Shown here in pieces: positions 1-11,225 of a stretch of 64,000 nucleotides of DNA. The notes under the pieces were generated by a model. That model did not search any database. It was not told the origin of the DNA and worked only from the letters and a program-made list of their open reading frames with translations. Positions within the stretch are counted from its first letter, which is position 1; the number at the start of each line of letters is the position of its first letter. Source of the DNA: Capsicum annuum (lineage: Eukaryota; Streptophyta; Magnoliopsida; Solanales; Solanaceae); contig NC_061119.1 of the NCBI RefSeq assembly GCF_002878395.1, positions 40,072,119 to 40,136,118 of the forward strand. Reading direction: 5' to 3'. Made by a program: the position numbers and the translations under genes.

Positions 1-635
1 GTTACACGTAATCCTAAACTCTAGTTTCAAACCGTCAATAGAATATACATAAATACTAACTAAATCATCAATTTGTAGTAGTTTTTGAATTAGGGGTGTT
101 TAACATACTTTTTGATGGAAAGAACTTGGGAAAAGCTTGATATTCAAGCATTGAATCAAGAACCCATACTTTTGCTTCTAGGAGTTATGGGGAAGAGTAA
201 AATGGGTTTATGACTGATGAAAATTGTATTTGAGGACTTGGAGTCATTTAAAAAGAATAGGGTATGGTTTTTATAGAGTAAAAAGACTCAAACACCCATA
301 AAGTAGCATTAAAAATAAAGTACCATCAGGTAAAACTGTGGGGTGTGGCGCATACCCTATCGCATAGCCTACCTCCTTGCGTCATATGGACCATCACAGG
401 GCTCCACCCCATGCGACGTATGGCCTATGGTGAAGTTCAACCAACAGACCCCTACACTAGGTTGTGCGATATGAGGATAAAGCACAGCGTCCTAGCATGC
501 GATGCATGGTCACATTTTATGTCCTAAGCTTTGCTAACACTACCAACTCATCCCCAATCAAATTCTACTTGATCTAAGGGTCACATAAGGTCGATTCTAG
601 CTTCAAAAGGAGGTCTAGACATACAAGGCATTACA
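1..635 (-). repeat. 3' LTR of element A (partial, cut by window edge)
   Basis: On the minus strand it starts TGTAATGCC at 635 and continues past position 1. It aligns with 18790-19419, for example in the shared text around 'cttttgcttctaagagttat'. It carries a cluster of short motifs of the type ATGCGACGYATGG (about 340-510). Confidence 0.85.
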
Positions 636-650
636 TTATTCCCCCTTGGG
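636..650 (-). other. Polypurine tract of element A
   Basis: The minus strand reads CCAAGGGGGAATAAT directly before the 3' LTR start. This is the expected primer position for plus-strand DNA synthesis. Element L has an equivalent tract at 56152. Confidence 0.75.
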
Positions 651-787
651 ATCATTCATCCTAGAATGATGATTATGGATATATTTTGAACTATAAAATG
701 ATTTACGTGAAACATTAAGGCATGAATACAAAAAGATTGAAGGTGACCATAGGATTAGTACCTTAAGCAATGACATCTGAAGATGGA

Positions 788-1455
788 AACAAAAAGGGAT
801 ATCTAGCCTTCATGTCTTTCTCTGATTCTCAAGTAACCTCATCTACTCTTTGATTACTCCACAACACTTCGACCGAAGCTATTTCCTTGGTCCTCAATTT
901 TTGAACTTGTCGGTCCAAAATTTCAATAAACTTCTTCATACGACAATAGAGAATCTTTCACACTAATGTTCTATATGGGATGGAATAATCACCCACACAC
1001 CTCATGATTATAAACGCATGAAAAACGAGATGGACCAACGCCAAACTTGTGGCTAAGTCTAACTTATAAGAAACTTTCCTAAACTTTCACACTATTTGAT
1101 AAGGGTTAATATAATTAGGGTTGAGCTTACCCTTCTTTCCAAACCTCATCTCCTCTTTAATATGAGAGACTTTTAAGAATATCCAATCATCAATTTTTAA
1201 CTCCAACTCCCTTCGTCTCACATCCGTATAGGACTTCAGATGATTTTGAGTAGTCCTAAACCTCTCACGAATAACTTTAACTTTCTCTATTGCCTGGTGT
1301 ACAAGGTTTAGCCCTAACAATCTTTCCTCACCTACCTCATACCACTCAATGGGTGACCGATATCTCCTACCATAAAGGGCCTCGAATGGAACCATTTGGA
1401 TACTAGGGTGGTAGTTATTACTATAGGCGAATTTAATAAAAGGTAAGTGATCCAC
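788..1455 (-). pseudogene. Element A integrase C-terminus and chromodomain
   Basis: The open part (1087-1455) encodes an integrase C-terminal region with FEALYGRR near its start and KGKLNPNYINPY near its end, typical of gypsy integrases. Downstream, about 790-945, minus-strand frames give RQVQKLRTKEIASVEVLW and KDMKARYPFLF. These match the chromodomain-like tail of Del/Tekay elements, which tethers the integrase to modified histones. Stops and frameshifts separate the pieces, so this is a relic. Confidence 0.8.
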
Positions 1456-1884
1456 CTAACTACCTTTAAAATCAATAACACATGCCCTTAACATATCCTC
1501 CAATATCTGAATAGTGTGCTCTACCTACCCATCCATTGTAGGATAGAAAGAGATACTAAGGTTCATGTATGTACCCAAACCTTTTTTAAAAGCTCTCCAA
1601 AATTGGGAAGGAAAATGTGTACCTCTATCAGATATAATAGAAATATCTAAGTATCAGATATTCTACATGTGAAAGATTGCCCATAGATAACCTACTAAGA
1701 GTATCAGCAGCTACATTAGCCTTACTTGGGTAATATTGCAAACTTATGTTTTAATTCTTTAATAGTTCAAGCCATGTACTTTGTCTAATATTCAACTCCT
1801 TCTATATGAAAATATATTATAGACTCTTGTGATCAAAATAAATGTCCACATGCAATCCATATAACAATGATACCAAATCCTAAG
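1456..1884 (-). pseudogene. Element A integrase core (partial) joined to RNase H tail
   Basis: From about 1650 down to 1456 the minus strand encodes part of the integrase core (IISDRGTHFPSQFWRAF, then ILEDMLRACVIDFKGS). From about 1884 to 1660 it encodes the RNase H tail (GLHVDIYFDHKSL ... KANVAADTLSRLSMGN). The integrase zinc finger and first half of the core that should lie between them are missing, so an old internal deletion joins the two at about 1650. Confidence 0.75.
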
Positions 1885-4023
1885 TGTCATGCCCTAAAAC
1901 TACCCCTTAGTCATAACATGGTGCTTAAGGCTACAAGTGACCCCAAGCTAACCCATGAACCGGCACAAGCAGTAAATACTACAAGTAAGATGATAAAATA
2001 CTGTGCGAAATTCCTTTAATAAATTATCTAATTATCTAAATATCAAAATAAAGTCAAGTGTATTAGAAATTATGACTGAAAAACATACTAACTATCTGAT
2101 TGTCTGAAAGCCTCTAAACACGATAAGTTATTAGGACAGGTCTCCAACTAACTCCGACTACTGAAATAACATGAAAAGAAAATACTAGAAAGCATGATAA
2201 GTAATATAACTAGTCCTCAGCTAATGAGGACTCAACAATATTGCAGTTGAGTGATATGCGAATGGACCATGTGAGATCTGGGAACTAAGTAACCGAACCT
2301 ATGTTATAAGATAATATAGCAGAAAAGAGAGTATATGGTCAGGACTTTAAATGTACTGGTATGCGAGATAGGAACTAATTGGTATATATATAGGTATTGA
2401 GCATGAATACATGAACATGCAAAATGAATGCAAGACCAAGCATAAACATGTACTGAAATGATCTGAATAACTGGTATATAGACACTTGGTCATGCAAACC
2501 TAGCCTATCATAATCTCAATGTTGAATTGAAACTGTGGGAGCTAACATTTAACCAACATGCCCAATTTAAGTTAATTGGGGTCCAACTTGTAACCCTAGT
2601 TAGAAGGGTGTTAGTATATTACCAAGGGTACCAACATTGGTTGTGTGGATCCACTAAATTGGTGCCCCAAAGGACTCGGGTGTCATTCTTCTACTAGAGA
2701 GTGACCTCTCATAACCTATACTAGCAACATAGTTTTGGAACTCAGGGACTTTTACTAAAGGTCTTAGTCCTCTACTAGTACGTGAGCCTTCATCCCTAGG
2801 TTAATTCAGTGCTAAGTCCAACTCCCAACTAAACTAACACTGATGATGATAGAATTTTGACATAATTCACAATTAATGAATGCTCAACATGAATATCATA
2901 ATCTGAATATAATGATACAACTATGATCTAAGTGAGTGTAACTTGGAAATCTAAAATATGCATGAATATCTAGGTATCGGGTGTTCATAACCCACCAGCA
3001 CTGAATGATATATTAAATATAATAACATCATTAAAATATGGTAAGCAACTTCATGATTAAAGACCCCAAAATATAATATCTTGCTAAACTAAGCGAATTC
3101 ATGATTCTGAGTATGGGAGGATATTAAGCTTATAAGTACAACATGTACACATGGTTCAATTTCAAGGATAGATTGTAACAAGAAAATTCATAATTGCCAT
3201 GGAACCTTAAGCATAAAGGATAAATTAAATTTGAGGGTTTTGGGAAAAGTTTGGGACTCAATGAGTAAGGGGGGCCTATTGATGAATATCCCAGATACTT
3301 GAAGTATAAGCTTTGGTGAAATCCTTGAATTTGATCTTGATCTTGAGAAACCCTAATTTGCTTTTGAGGGAGAAGAGAATTTCTTTTATTTTGAGTATGA
3401 GAAGTGATTTTGATGTTCTAAGGGATTAGGGTAATGTTTACCCTTGATCACTGATATTTTGGGATTGGGTTAAGAAGGGTGAAAATTACCAAAAATCCCT
3501 TTTTAAAATGTACAGAGATTTTGGGTCCCTAGTCGTTATGACTCACCCTATGAATCAGACGTATGGTTACAAGTTATAGTATGAGTCATAACCTGGGGTC
3601 CTGACACCTTGGGTCCTTACTGGTCGGACTACGAATCCCCCTTAAGACTCGTCATGACTAACTATGAGTCGTAAGGTGTAGTCGTATTTTGAAGATTGAA
3701 TTTTAGTCATATACTGTTATGATTACGACTTCCCTCCTAACGACTCATTAAGTCTTGCTACAAGTAATTAGGTAGAGTCGTAGTCTGAAGATTGAGTTTT
3801 GGGTCATTCATTGGTCATGCTACGAGTCCACATTACGACTCATAAGGTATGACTACGAGTCGTATATTGGACTCATAACCACTAGCAGTTTATAAGTACT
3901 TAAGGAAAACTTGCATAATTGTTTTCCACGGTTTTAAATTAAGACAATACTTGAATCGTCAAAAGGCTAATTTAGTGGCCTATCTTTTAAATGGTCTATT
4001 TCTTAGAAATTTGGGGTATTACA
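1885..4023 (-). repeat. Solo LTR B inserted in RNase H of element A
   Basis: The 2139-bp segment starts TGTAATACCCC and ends GGGCATGACA on the minus strand (TG...CA). It is flanked by a near-perfect 5-bp target duplication (ctaag at 1880-1884, ttaag at 4024-4028). The RNase H frame resumes across it. It contains no coding domain, primer site or second LTR, as expected after recombination between the two LTRs of a full element. Inside, about 3530-3880, is a dense array of ACGACTC/GAGTCGT motifs. Confidence 0.85.
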
Positions 4024-5060
4024 TTAAGTACAAAAACTATTGCCGCTAACTCGATATCATGAGTTGAGTAATTTTTCTCATGGTCTATAAGTTGTCTGAA
4101 AGAATATGCGACAACCTTACCATATTGCATCAGAAAGCATCCAAGTCCCACTCGGGATACATCATAAAAAAAATGAAGCCCTCAATTCCCTCAGGTAGGG
4201 TCAAAATAGGAGCAAAGGCCAACCGATCCTTTAACTTCTCAAAACTACCCTCATAAGCATCTAACCACTAAAACTTCACCTTCTTCTGAGTCAACTTTGT
4301 TAGTGGGGAACTATCATAGAGAAACTTTCCACGAACCTTCTATTATAATTTGCCAAACCTAATAAACTCTAGATATCAGTGGGAGTTGTGGTTCTATGCC
4401 ACTTCTTTACCACCTCAATATTTTTGGGGGTCCATCTTAATTCCTTCACAAGACACAATATGACTGGAGAAAGCCACAGAATTCAGCCAAAACTCATACT
4501 TTGAGATTTTAGCATACAATTCTTGATCCTTATGGTTTTAAAGTACAATCTGGAGGTAATTAGCATGCTCCTCCTCACTTCGCAATTACACCAGGATACC
4601 ATCGATGAAAACTATAATGAACAAGTCCAAAAAATGCTTAAACACCCTATTCATAATATCAATGAAGATTGTAGGTGTGTTAGTTAAACTAAGAACATTA
4701 CTAGAAATCCAAAATGGCCATACATGTTTATAAAGTAGTCTTGAGAATATTAGTTTCCCTAACCTTCAACTGATGGTAGCCCAAATAGAGATTTATTTTA
4801 GAGAAACATTTAATGCCTTGAAGCTGGTCAAAAAGATCATGAATCCTTAGAAGAGGGACTTATATTTCATTGTGACCTTATTCAATTGGTGATAACCTAT
4901 GCACATATGAAGTAACCTATCTTTTATATGCACAAAAATTGTAGAAGTGCCCAGGAAGAGACACTAGGGCGGATGAAACCTTTATCAAGAAGATCTTTCA
5001 ATTGCTTTTTAATGATTCAACTCTACAGGAGCCATTCAATATAATGGAATGGAGATCGGG
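4024..5060 (-). pseudogene. Element A RNase H and reverse transcriptase
   Basis: The minus strand from 4140 to 4024 gives [19 protein letters not shown] followed by [13 protein letters not shown], the RNase H region with its catalytic Glu. At 4597-4613 the reverse transcriptase active-site loop reads VFIDGI where active elements have FIDD, so a catalytic Asp has become Gly. Many stops interrupt the region. Confidence 0.8.
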
Positions 5061-5948
5061 CCAGTATCGAGTAAGAGATTAATACCAAAATCTATTTTCC
5101 TATCAGGAGGAATCTTATAAATAATATCTTCGGGAAAGACTATAGAAAATTCATTAACCATAAGAATGAATTGAAGTAAGGGACCTTAAGTTGTAGAATC
5201 CTTAACCCAAACTAAGTGATACAAACAAACTTTTGAAAATACTTTTTGATCCCTACGATGCAAAATGAATCTTCCCAAGGTGCTATGGAACTACCCTCCC
5301 ACTCTAGGACTTATTCATTAGGAAAATAAAATGTAACCCTTCTAGTCATATAGTCCAGAGTAGCATAACAAAAATGGAGTCAATCTATCCCCCAAGATTA
5401 CATCCAAGTCCATCACATCAAGCCCTATTAAATCTACCATTGTATCCTTATGAAAGATAGACACAACATAATTTTTATATACTCTCCTGGAAATGATGGA
5501 CTCACCAATAAGAGTAGAAACTCAGAAGGGTTTGAGAATAATTTCATGACAAAACCAAAATTCATAGCCATATATGGAGAGACACATAAGACAAAGTGGA
5601 ATCAGGATTAAGTGACATGTACACATTATGAGAGAAAATCTGTAACATACTCATGATAATATTTGGTGAGGCCTCTAAATCCTAGCCAGTGGATAGAGCA
5701 TATAGATGGTTGCGACCCCCACATATAACAATAGTTCTCCTTATGACTAAGTCTAAAGAGGTAGTAGTTGGGGCTTTATTTCCCATAAATATAGCATTTG
5801 CCAAACGGTATTATTGCTTAATTTGGTCATGTTGTCCAAAAAAATAACATACATCCCTACCCATGCAGCAAAACCTATGGTGAAGCTTTCCATAAGTGCG
5901 GTAAGAATGATAACATGGAGATGATTGAGCTACACTGGGCTGAGACTG
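5061..5948 (-). pseudogene. Element A protease and gag zinc knuckle
   Basis: Minus-strand frames give LNPDSTLSYVSL near 5590-5630, a decayed form of the aspartic protease active-site region. They then give MVDLIGLDVMDLDVILGD (about 5390-5470), the conserved end of gypsy proteases. At 5811-5940 a degenerate double zinc knuckle is readable (YGKLHHRFCCMGRDVCYFFGQ). Gag resumes at 16434, on the other side of element C. Confidence 0.7.
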
Positions 5949-6600
5949 TGATACAAGCCAAATTATCTCCAGACCTTTGGAGGAGATATGTATGATGCTC
6001 GAGGTGCTTGATGAATCCTTAGTGATTTTAAAAAATTCCACATGGAGGAAGATTACCATTAAGGAGGGTCGAAGAACTTTGGCGAGGTTGAAGGAGTGAA
6101 AAATGGGGCTCGAAATCCCCTTGGAAGGGTCATGCACCCAAGTCACTTTAGATCCACTTTTGATCCACTCTAGCATTTCAAAAGTGAATAAAACAACCCC
6201 TAGTAGGTCTTTTCTTACATTTGGGTCACTTTTGGGTCCTAATTATGTAATATTTAGCTAAACTATAGATGCTTGGTAGCTAGGCTTAGTTCCTTAGTTT
6301 TTTATGATAATTTTTACATGATATATTCATGAGACTCTTTAGGAGTGTTAAGTTCTTCGAAAAATATTTGTTGAACCCTTATTAGAAACTTGGTTGTAAG
6401 GCAGATCAAATCCCCTTTGTGGTTACCGTAAGAGTTAGGTTCCTATTGATAGTCATTAAAGGAGGTTTTAGTATTTGATACATCCTTCAATTGCCCTTTT
6501 GGTATCGATTTCATGTCTATCTTTCTATCCTCATTATCCTATCTATCTATATTTATTTTCTGTATCTTAGATTCAAGTCCTCGTGGGCCAATTCATATCA
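5949..6600 (+). repeat. 5' LTR of element C
   Basis: It starts TGATACAAGCC and ends TATCA and aligns along its length with 15784-16428. The same LTR family occurs in E (both LTRs) and, truncated, in J (53040-53616). Confidence 0.85.
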
Positions 6601-6620
6601 TTTGGTATTAGATTTGAGCT
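6601..6620 (+). other. Primer binding site of element C
   Basis: Directly after the 5' LTR the sequence is TTTGGTATTAGATTTGAGCT. It resembles the initiator-Met tRNA site TGGTATCAGAGC with a substitution and an insertion. E (32846-32864) and J (53617-53636) have equivalent sites. Confidence 0.6.
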
Positions 6621-8136
6621 TGATTTCTTTCCTACGAAGTCAATCTTGGGTTTGTTATCTTGAAAATCAACAAAAAAAGAGTTGTCAAAAACGAAAATAA
6701 CAAAAAAGTCACTATTTATGTTTTGTTCTTAGGCAAAATTTTGAGTTTTTGTTTTGTGTTTTTCTTATGTTTCTAGTGCTATATTTGTATCCTCAACACT
6801 ATACGAGTCTATAAATCAAATTTGAGCCAAATTGGAGCTTATTTGAGTGTTCTATCCTTGTTGGAAGTTTAGGTTGAAAAAGTTTGATGTGAATTGAAAA
6901 TATAGAATTTTTGGTTGTGAATTTGAGCAAAATAATGCTTGTAATGTGTTTAGAAGGTTGAAAATAGTCTTTTGTTCAAAATTTCATCTCATTCCGATCA
7001 ACGGTTTAAGAGATAGAGGTTTTTGAAGTTTTGGTGTTCTTGAGTATTCTTTGAGAAATTCAAATCTTCAAGAGGATTTGTTAGAAAAAGGTGGTTTTTT
7101 GATCCTCAAAATTTAATTAAAAAGTGTACAAAATTGTTTGTACAAACACCTTTTAAAGGCCCTAAAGAATATTCCAAGAGAGAACAAAGGAGGCCCACAT
7201 TTAGGCAAAGCTCGGCTGAAATGCCAGCCTTGCTACCTTGGCCTGCACTGCATTTGCTTCAGCAGATTGGCCGTAGGTGAGGAGAAAACTACAATGGTTT
7301 GATATGTGTTGTATCTACTTCAGTAGATTGTCCACAGATCATGGAAAGATTGGTCCTGCATCCAATATGCTCTCCATATGCGCCCAAGGTGCAGCCACAC
7401 TTCAAGGTAGCCCTCTTGAACGCACCACCAACCTAGTTTGAACACATCTAAAGCCCTTCCAACGTCCAATTCAAGTTCCCAAATACATATCAACACTTCT
7501 CCAACATCAATTCAACTTCTAAAACACATCTCAACACTCTAAAAATTCCATTGCTCAAGGTTTGATACTTAGTTTCAATTTCTTGATTCTTGAATCTCTT
7601 CTTTGATTCTTAAACTAGTCATCAACTAGTAACTCATCTACTAATTTGATTGATTAGTTTTGAGTTTGTTTACTTTTATGGTCATTTTCTTTGTGTGTTT
7701 TTCTCATTTTAATTCGTCATAACTTCTTTGATTCTAGTTCGTAAGTAGATTTTGTTTTGTTTCTTGAGTCGATCAAATAAGAATCCATTCCGGCCGCAAA
7801 GTAGTGATTGACACCTTATTGAATACTAAAGTACAAGCAACTTTCAATATTCGTTGCTCCAATTGTGCGGATCACAAAGGTGAGTTTAATACGAGTATTG
7901 GTAAGGAGCTTTTAGTACTAATCTTGTTTGTTCATTTTATAGGTACAAAGTGATATAAGGGAAACATGTCTTCGATATCCTCGGATAACTATGACTACAA
8001 CATAGGAAACTATGATTGTGGTGTATAATGTTATGTCTATGAAGAAGATGGGGATTATGGGGGCTATGAATATAGCCATGATCAAATATGTGGAAACGGA
8101 AACCAAGGAATGAATAGAAGGTATAGTAGGAGTCAA
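6621..8136 (+). other. Long untranslated leader of element C
   Basis: About 1.5 kb of AT-rich sequence lies between primer site and gag without a convincing ORF. It aligns in part with the leaders of E (31044-32864, reversed) and J (53617-54715), for example around 'cttaaactagtcatcaactag'. A possible splice acceptor (ttttatag) lies just before the gag region, near 7943. Confidence 0.6.
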
Positions 8137-8874
8137 TGTCTTTCTACTCTATCTATCTTCAAAGAAGAATGGGATCCCAAAGTTTACCTTGATTAGGAAT
8201 GTCCATGCGAAAGGATCTTCAAGCATTATGCTATGATTAAAGACGAACAAGCTATATATGCCCTTAAGTACATTCAAGGTCTGACCTTAGAATGGTGTAA
8301 ACTTGTAAGGATTCCTACTCAAACTTGGGGTGCCTTGAAAGAGTTTTGGAGGCCAATGTATGTGCCAAAGGGTTATATGAAGCTTTATAATAGTGATCCA
8401 AGAAGACAACTTTGTTCAAGATGGGTAAAGATTTGTGAAATTCTAAGATGTGCCCTTATCCTTTATGATTGGGTTCATGCAAACTACATAACTTCTCTAT
8501 TAGTTGATTATCTAGGGATACCTCGAGTTTCCAAGAATTTCCCATACTTCTTGGAAGGCTATAGAGTCTCTGAGATCATGAAGGTTTCCTTCACCCAAGA
8601 TGGGTATTGTGAAGAGGTGCGGTGTGACATATTTTAATTGGAATGTGGACACTTACTATTGGATGCCGATTGGTTTGCAAAACATAAGACTCCAAACGTG
8701 CAAGATTGGCCTAAGTTTGTAAAGGACCAATGGGGAAATCATCTCTTTCCACCTACCCTTCCCAAAACTCAAGGAAAGGTGACCACTTACTCCAAGCCTT
8801 TTGAAATTGAGAGACAAAATATTAAGAGGAGTAAGGGAGTGCAAGGTAACAATCTAAGAGAGAAAAAAGGATAG
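8137..8874 (+). pseudogene. Element C gag-like protein fused to a protease-end-like scrap
   Basis: The frame reads EWDPKVYLD, CERIFKHY, then ALKYIQGLTLEWCKLV and TWGALKEFWRPMYVP, the pattern of the gypsy gag (Retrotrans_gag) core. The longest open part is 8233-8637. It then reads GYCEEVRCDIF, stop, LECGHLLLDADWF, similar to the region after the gypsy protease (CDVVPM..CHLLLGRPW). The stop at 8635 separates the two in the same frame. The middle of gag, the zinc knuckle and the protease active site are absent, so this is a compressed gag-pro remnant. Confidence 0.6.
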
Positions 8875-8950
8875 GTTGGGGGAATTTCCACAAAATTGAG
8901 CTAACATTATTTGTCCTTCTATTTCTAAGGACATTTATGTAGGTACCAAC

Positions 8951-9464
8951 ATGGCAAGCGGAGGAGAACAAGTGCTAAGAAAAATTCCCTTAGAAGATTT
9001 GACATAGGTAATCTTAGATGATTCCAAAGCTTGTGTAGGACCTTTACACCAAGGTAAAGAAGAATGTTCTCAAGAACTATAAGGTAACATAGCTAACTTT
9101 TACACTTTTGTGCAGGTAAATGATAATTGAGTGGCTAGTAGCCCATTGAGTATGAGTAGTAGCTTACATATATGTGAGTATATTAATTCTTTGCCTCTTG
9201 ATGATGATGATGTACATTTTGTGAGTGTGGATACCCTAGTTCATCCTATTGATGTCCGAATTGACTCTTCTTGTAAGATCAATTTGTGTCCACCTAGTGT
9301 TGAAGCCATTGTGTTGAGTGATAGTACATGGTCTTGTGGAAATTGTATTGATCAACTTTTGTGAAAAACTAGTCCACCACTTGATAAAATATGTAGCATG
9401 ATTAAAGAACCTCAAGTGAGTGAAGTAATTGATAATGTTGATCAAGAAAATGGGAGTGACCCTT
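8951..9464 (+). pseudogene. Element C cargo ORF, first part (unknown function)
   Basis: One reading frame runs from an ATG at 8951 to the edge of insertion D, broken by four in-frame stops, the last at 9362. The product is acidic and serine-rich (SLPLDDDDVHFVSVDT). The frame continues at 13795 once D and one copy of its target duplication are removed, giving DPFSLTFSEHPNALLAHRDD across the joint. I do not recognise a domain. It could be an extra retrotransposon protein, the divergent remains of pol, or captured host sequence. Confidence 0.5.
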
Positions 9465-10880
9465 TGTAATACCCGTACTTTTACCTAGATAATTTCCTCT
9501 CAAGAATGTCTAGTATTATCTTCTAAACTGAATAATTGTTATTACATGATGAATTTTTAAGATTTTTACTTTTTGTCATGTGGTAAATTCAATAAGCTTT
9601 CCATCGATATAAGATTCGCCCAAATCTGATAACCGGGTCAGAAGTTACGACTATTTCAAGTTTCCATCGAAAAGAAGTGCCATATTAGTCAGTGGCGAGC
9701 CGTGCCACCAGAGGAAATGGCATTTGGCAAATTCCAGTAGAGTTCTGCAATTATGGCATGTCACGCTATGGCCCAAATTCAGAATTTTTCTTTTCCAGTG
9801 ACTTAGCGCGATTTCCTCCGCGTCGCGCCAAAGTTCCAACTTGCAAAAGAAATGGCAACGTGATGGCTCCGCGTCGCACCATCCCTCAATTTTTCAATTG
9901 TAAAATTCTAGTGACATGGCATGATAGCACCGCGTCGCTCCAGGGGTTCAGTTCAAAAAATTTTTACTGAAATTAAATGATGCGTCCAGGGTTAAAAGAG
10001 TCAGCTTATTTAAGCCCTTCAACACGTGATTCAGCCAATTTTCACCCAAAATATACTAGTTTCTCTCAAGTTTCTCTCAAGAACAATCTAGGGTTTTCAT
10101 AGAAGATCTAATTTCAAAAAGGTTTCACCATCAATCTTTACAAAATCAGGAACGAAGGTATGCATAGTGTTCATTCATGGACTCCTTTCATCTATGAAGC
10201 CCAAGAATCCCTTTTATTAATTCAAGTTTATGGATTTTCTTATGAATTTCATGATTAGGCTGCTCATGTTCATGTGGTTAATGAGAAATTGAATTCTACT
10301 CCATGTAATGAGAAATTGAATTCTACTCCATGTTGGGTGATAAATTCTATGTGGGTTACATTATTATAGATATGGATTCATGCAAACATATGATTAAACC
10401 CTTGAATGATGAAATTAAAATTGAACCATGATGTTTAATTATTGTACAATGATGTTTACATGTACCATGCCTACAATATATTTGATTAAATGCCTAGATG
10501 AAGGAAAAGTGCCTAACTAGCATAATACCATGAAATCCCCATTTATGTGCAAGTTATGCCTATCACATGTTTTGATGAAATGCTTCTATAAATGTATTAT
10601 GGATTATGATGTTAGTTATATGTTCAAGTAAGTTATGCTTGGTCAGTTTCCTTCCATCGAGTCCTGGGGGTACTCGTACCCAAAATATTAGTTGTGTGCC
10701 TAGATCCATATTATGTTTTCATGATACTCTCAGTCAAGCTATGAATCTTTAGACTTAAGATAGTCTTATGACTTAGGAAATCTCCATGATCTCATGAACT
10801 CAGTCAGTTGTCAGATATCAGTAGTATTCCGTCAGTCAACAGAATTCGGTAACTTAGCCCATGTTCAGTTCAGTAAATCA
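9465..10880 (+). repeat. Truncated 5' LTR of element D
   Basis: It aligns with 11226-12623 of the right LTR up to the shared text 'gttcagtaaatca', then jumps to internal sequence. About 1.17 kb of the LTR end (the counterpart of 12624-13789) is missing. It includes a motif cluster of the type CCGCGTCGCGCC at about 9690-9950. Confidence 0.85.
10279..10332 (+). repeat. 27-bp tandem duplication in D 5' LTR
   Basis: The unit starting taatgagaaattgaattc occurs twice in a row (10279-10305, 10306-10332). The right LTR of D carries it once, near 12049, so the duplication arose after insertion or during the last replication. Confidence 0.9.
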
Positions 10881-11225
10881 CAAACTTGGTATGCAGTTTC
10901 ATGCTCATGTTCCCATTATAAACTTGGTATCAAGTACCATTGCATATTCAGTCATGCACGCATGTATCAATTCAGTTATGTAATTATGCATCAGACATGC
11001 ATTCTCAGTGTGAGAAACTTAGTTCATCAGAAAACTCAGTCATGCATTCATGAATTAGTTACACATGCATCAAATATGTATGTTTGGTATTATATGTTCA
11101 TCTTGTCAGTTATGTCAGTCATGAGATCATGTTATAGTTATTCATGTTCAGTATGTACATCAGTTGTCTTTTCTCCCCTCTCAGTCACTCTCATTTGAGG
11201 ACAAATGTTCTCAAGGGGGAGATAT
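10881..11225 (+). other. Element D 3' internal remnant with polypurine tract
   Basis: This non-coding stretch ends TCAAGGGGGAGATAT directly before the right LTR, with the purine tract at 11213-11225. It matches the tract of L, so it is the 3' end of the internal region. The 134-codon frame at 10794-11198 straddles the deletion joint and is not a credible gene. Confidence 0.75.

Noticed and set aside
345..527. A 60-codon ORF in the A LTR
   Set aside because: It lies in an LTR motif array and shows no domain. The other LTR does not keep it.
6491..6700. A small hydrophobic ORF at the C 5' LTR end
   Set aside because: It crosses the LTR boundary and primer site, so its frame is incidental.
10794..11198. 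A 134-codon ORF
   Set aside because: It spans the deletion joint between LTR and internal sequence in D, is rich in Ser, Cys and Tyr from 'cagtca' repeats, and matches no family.
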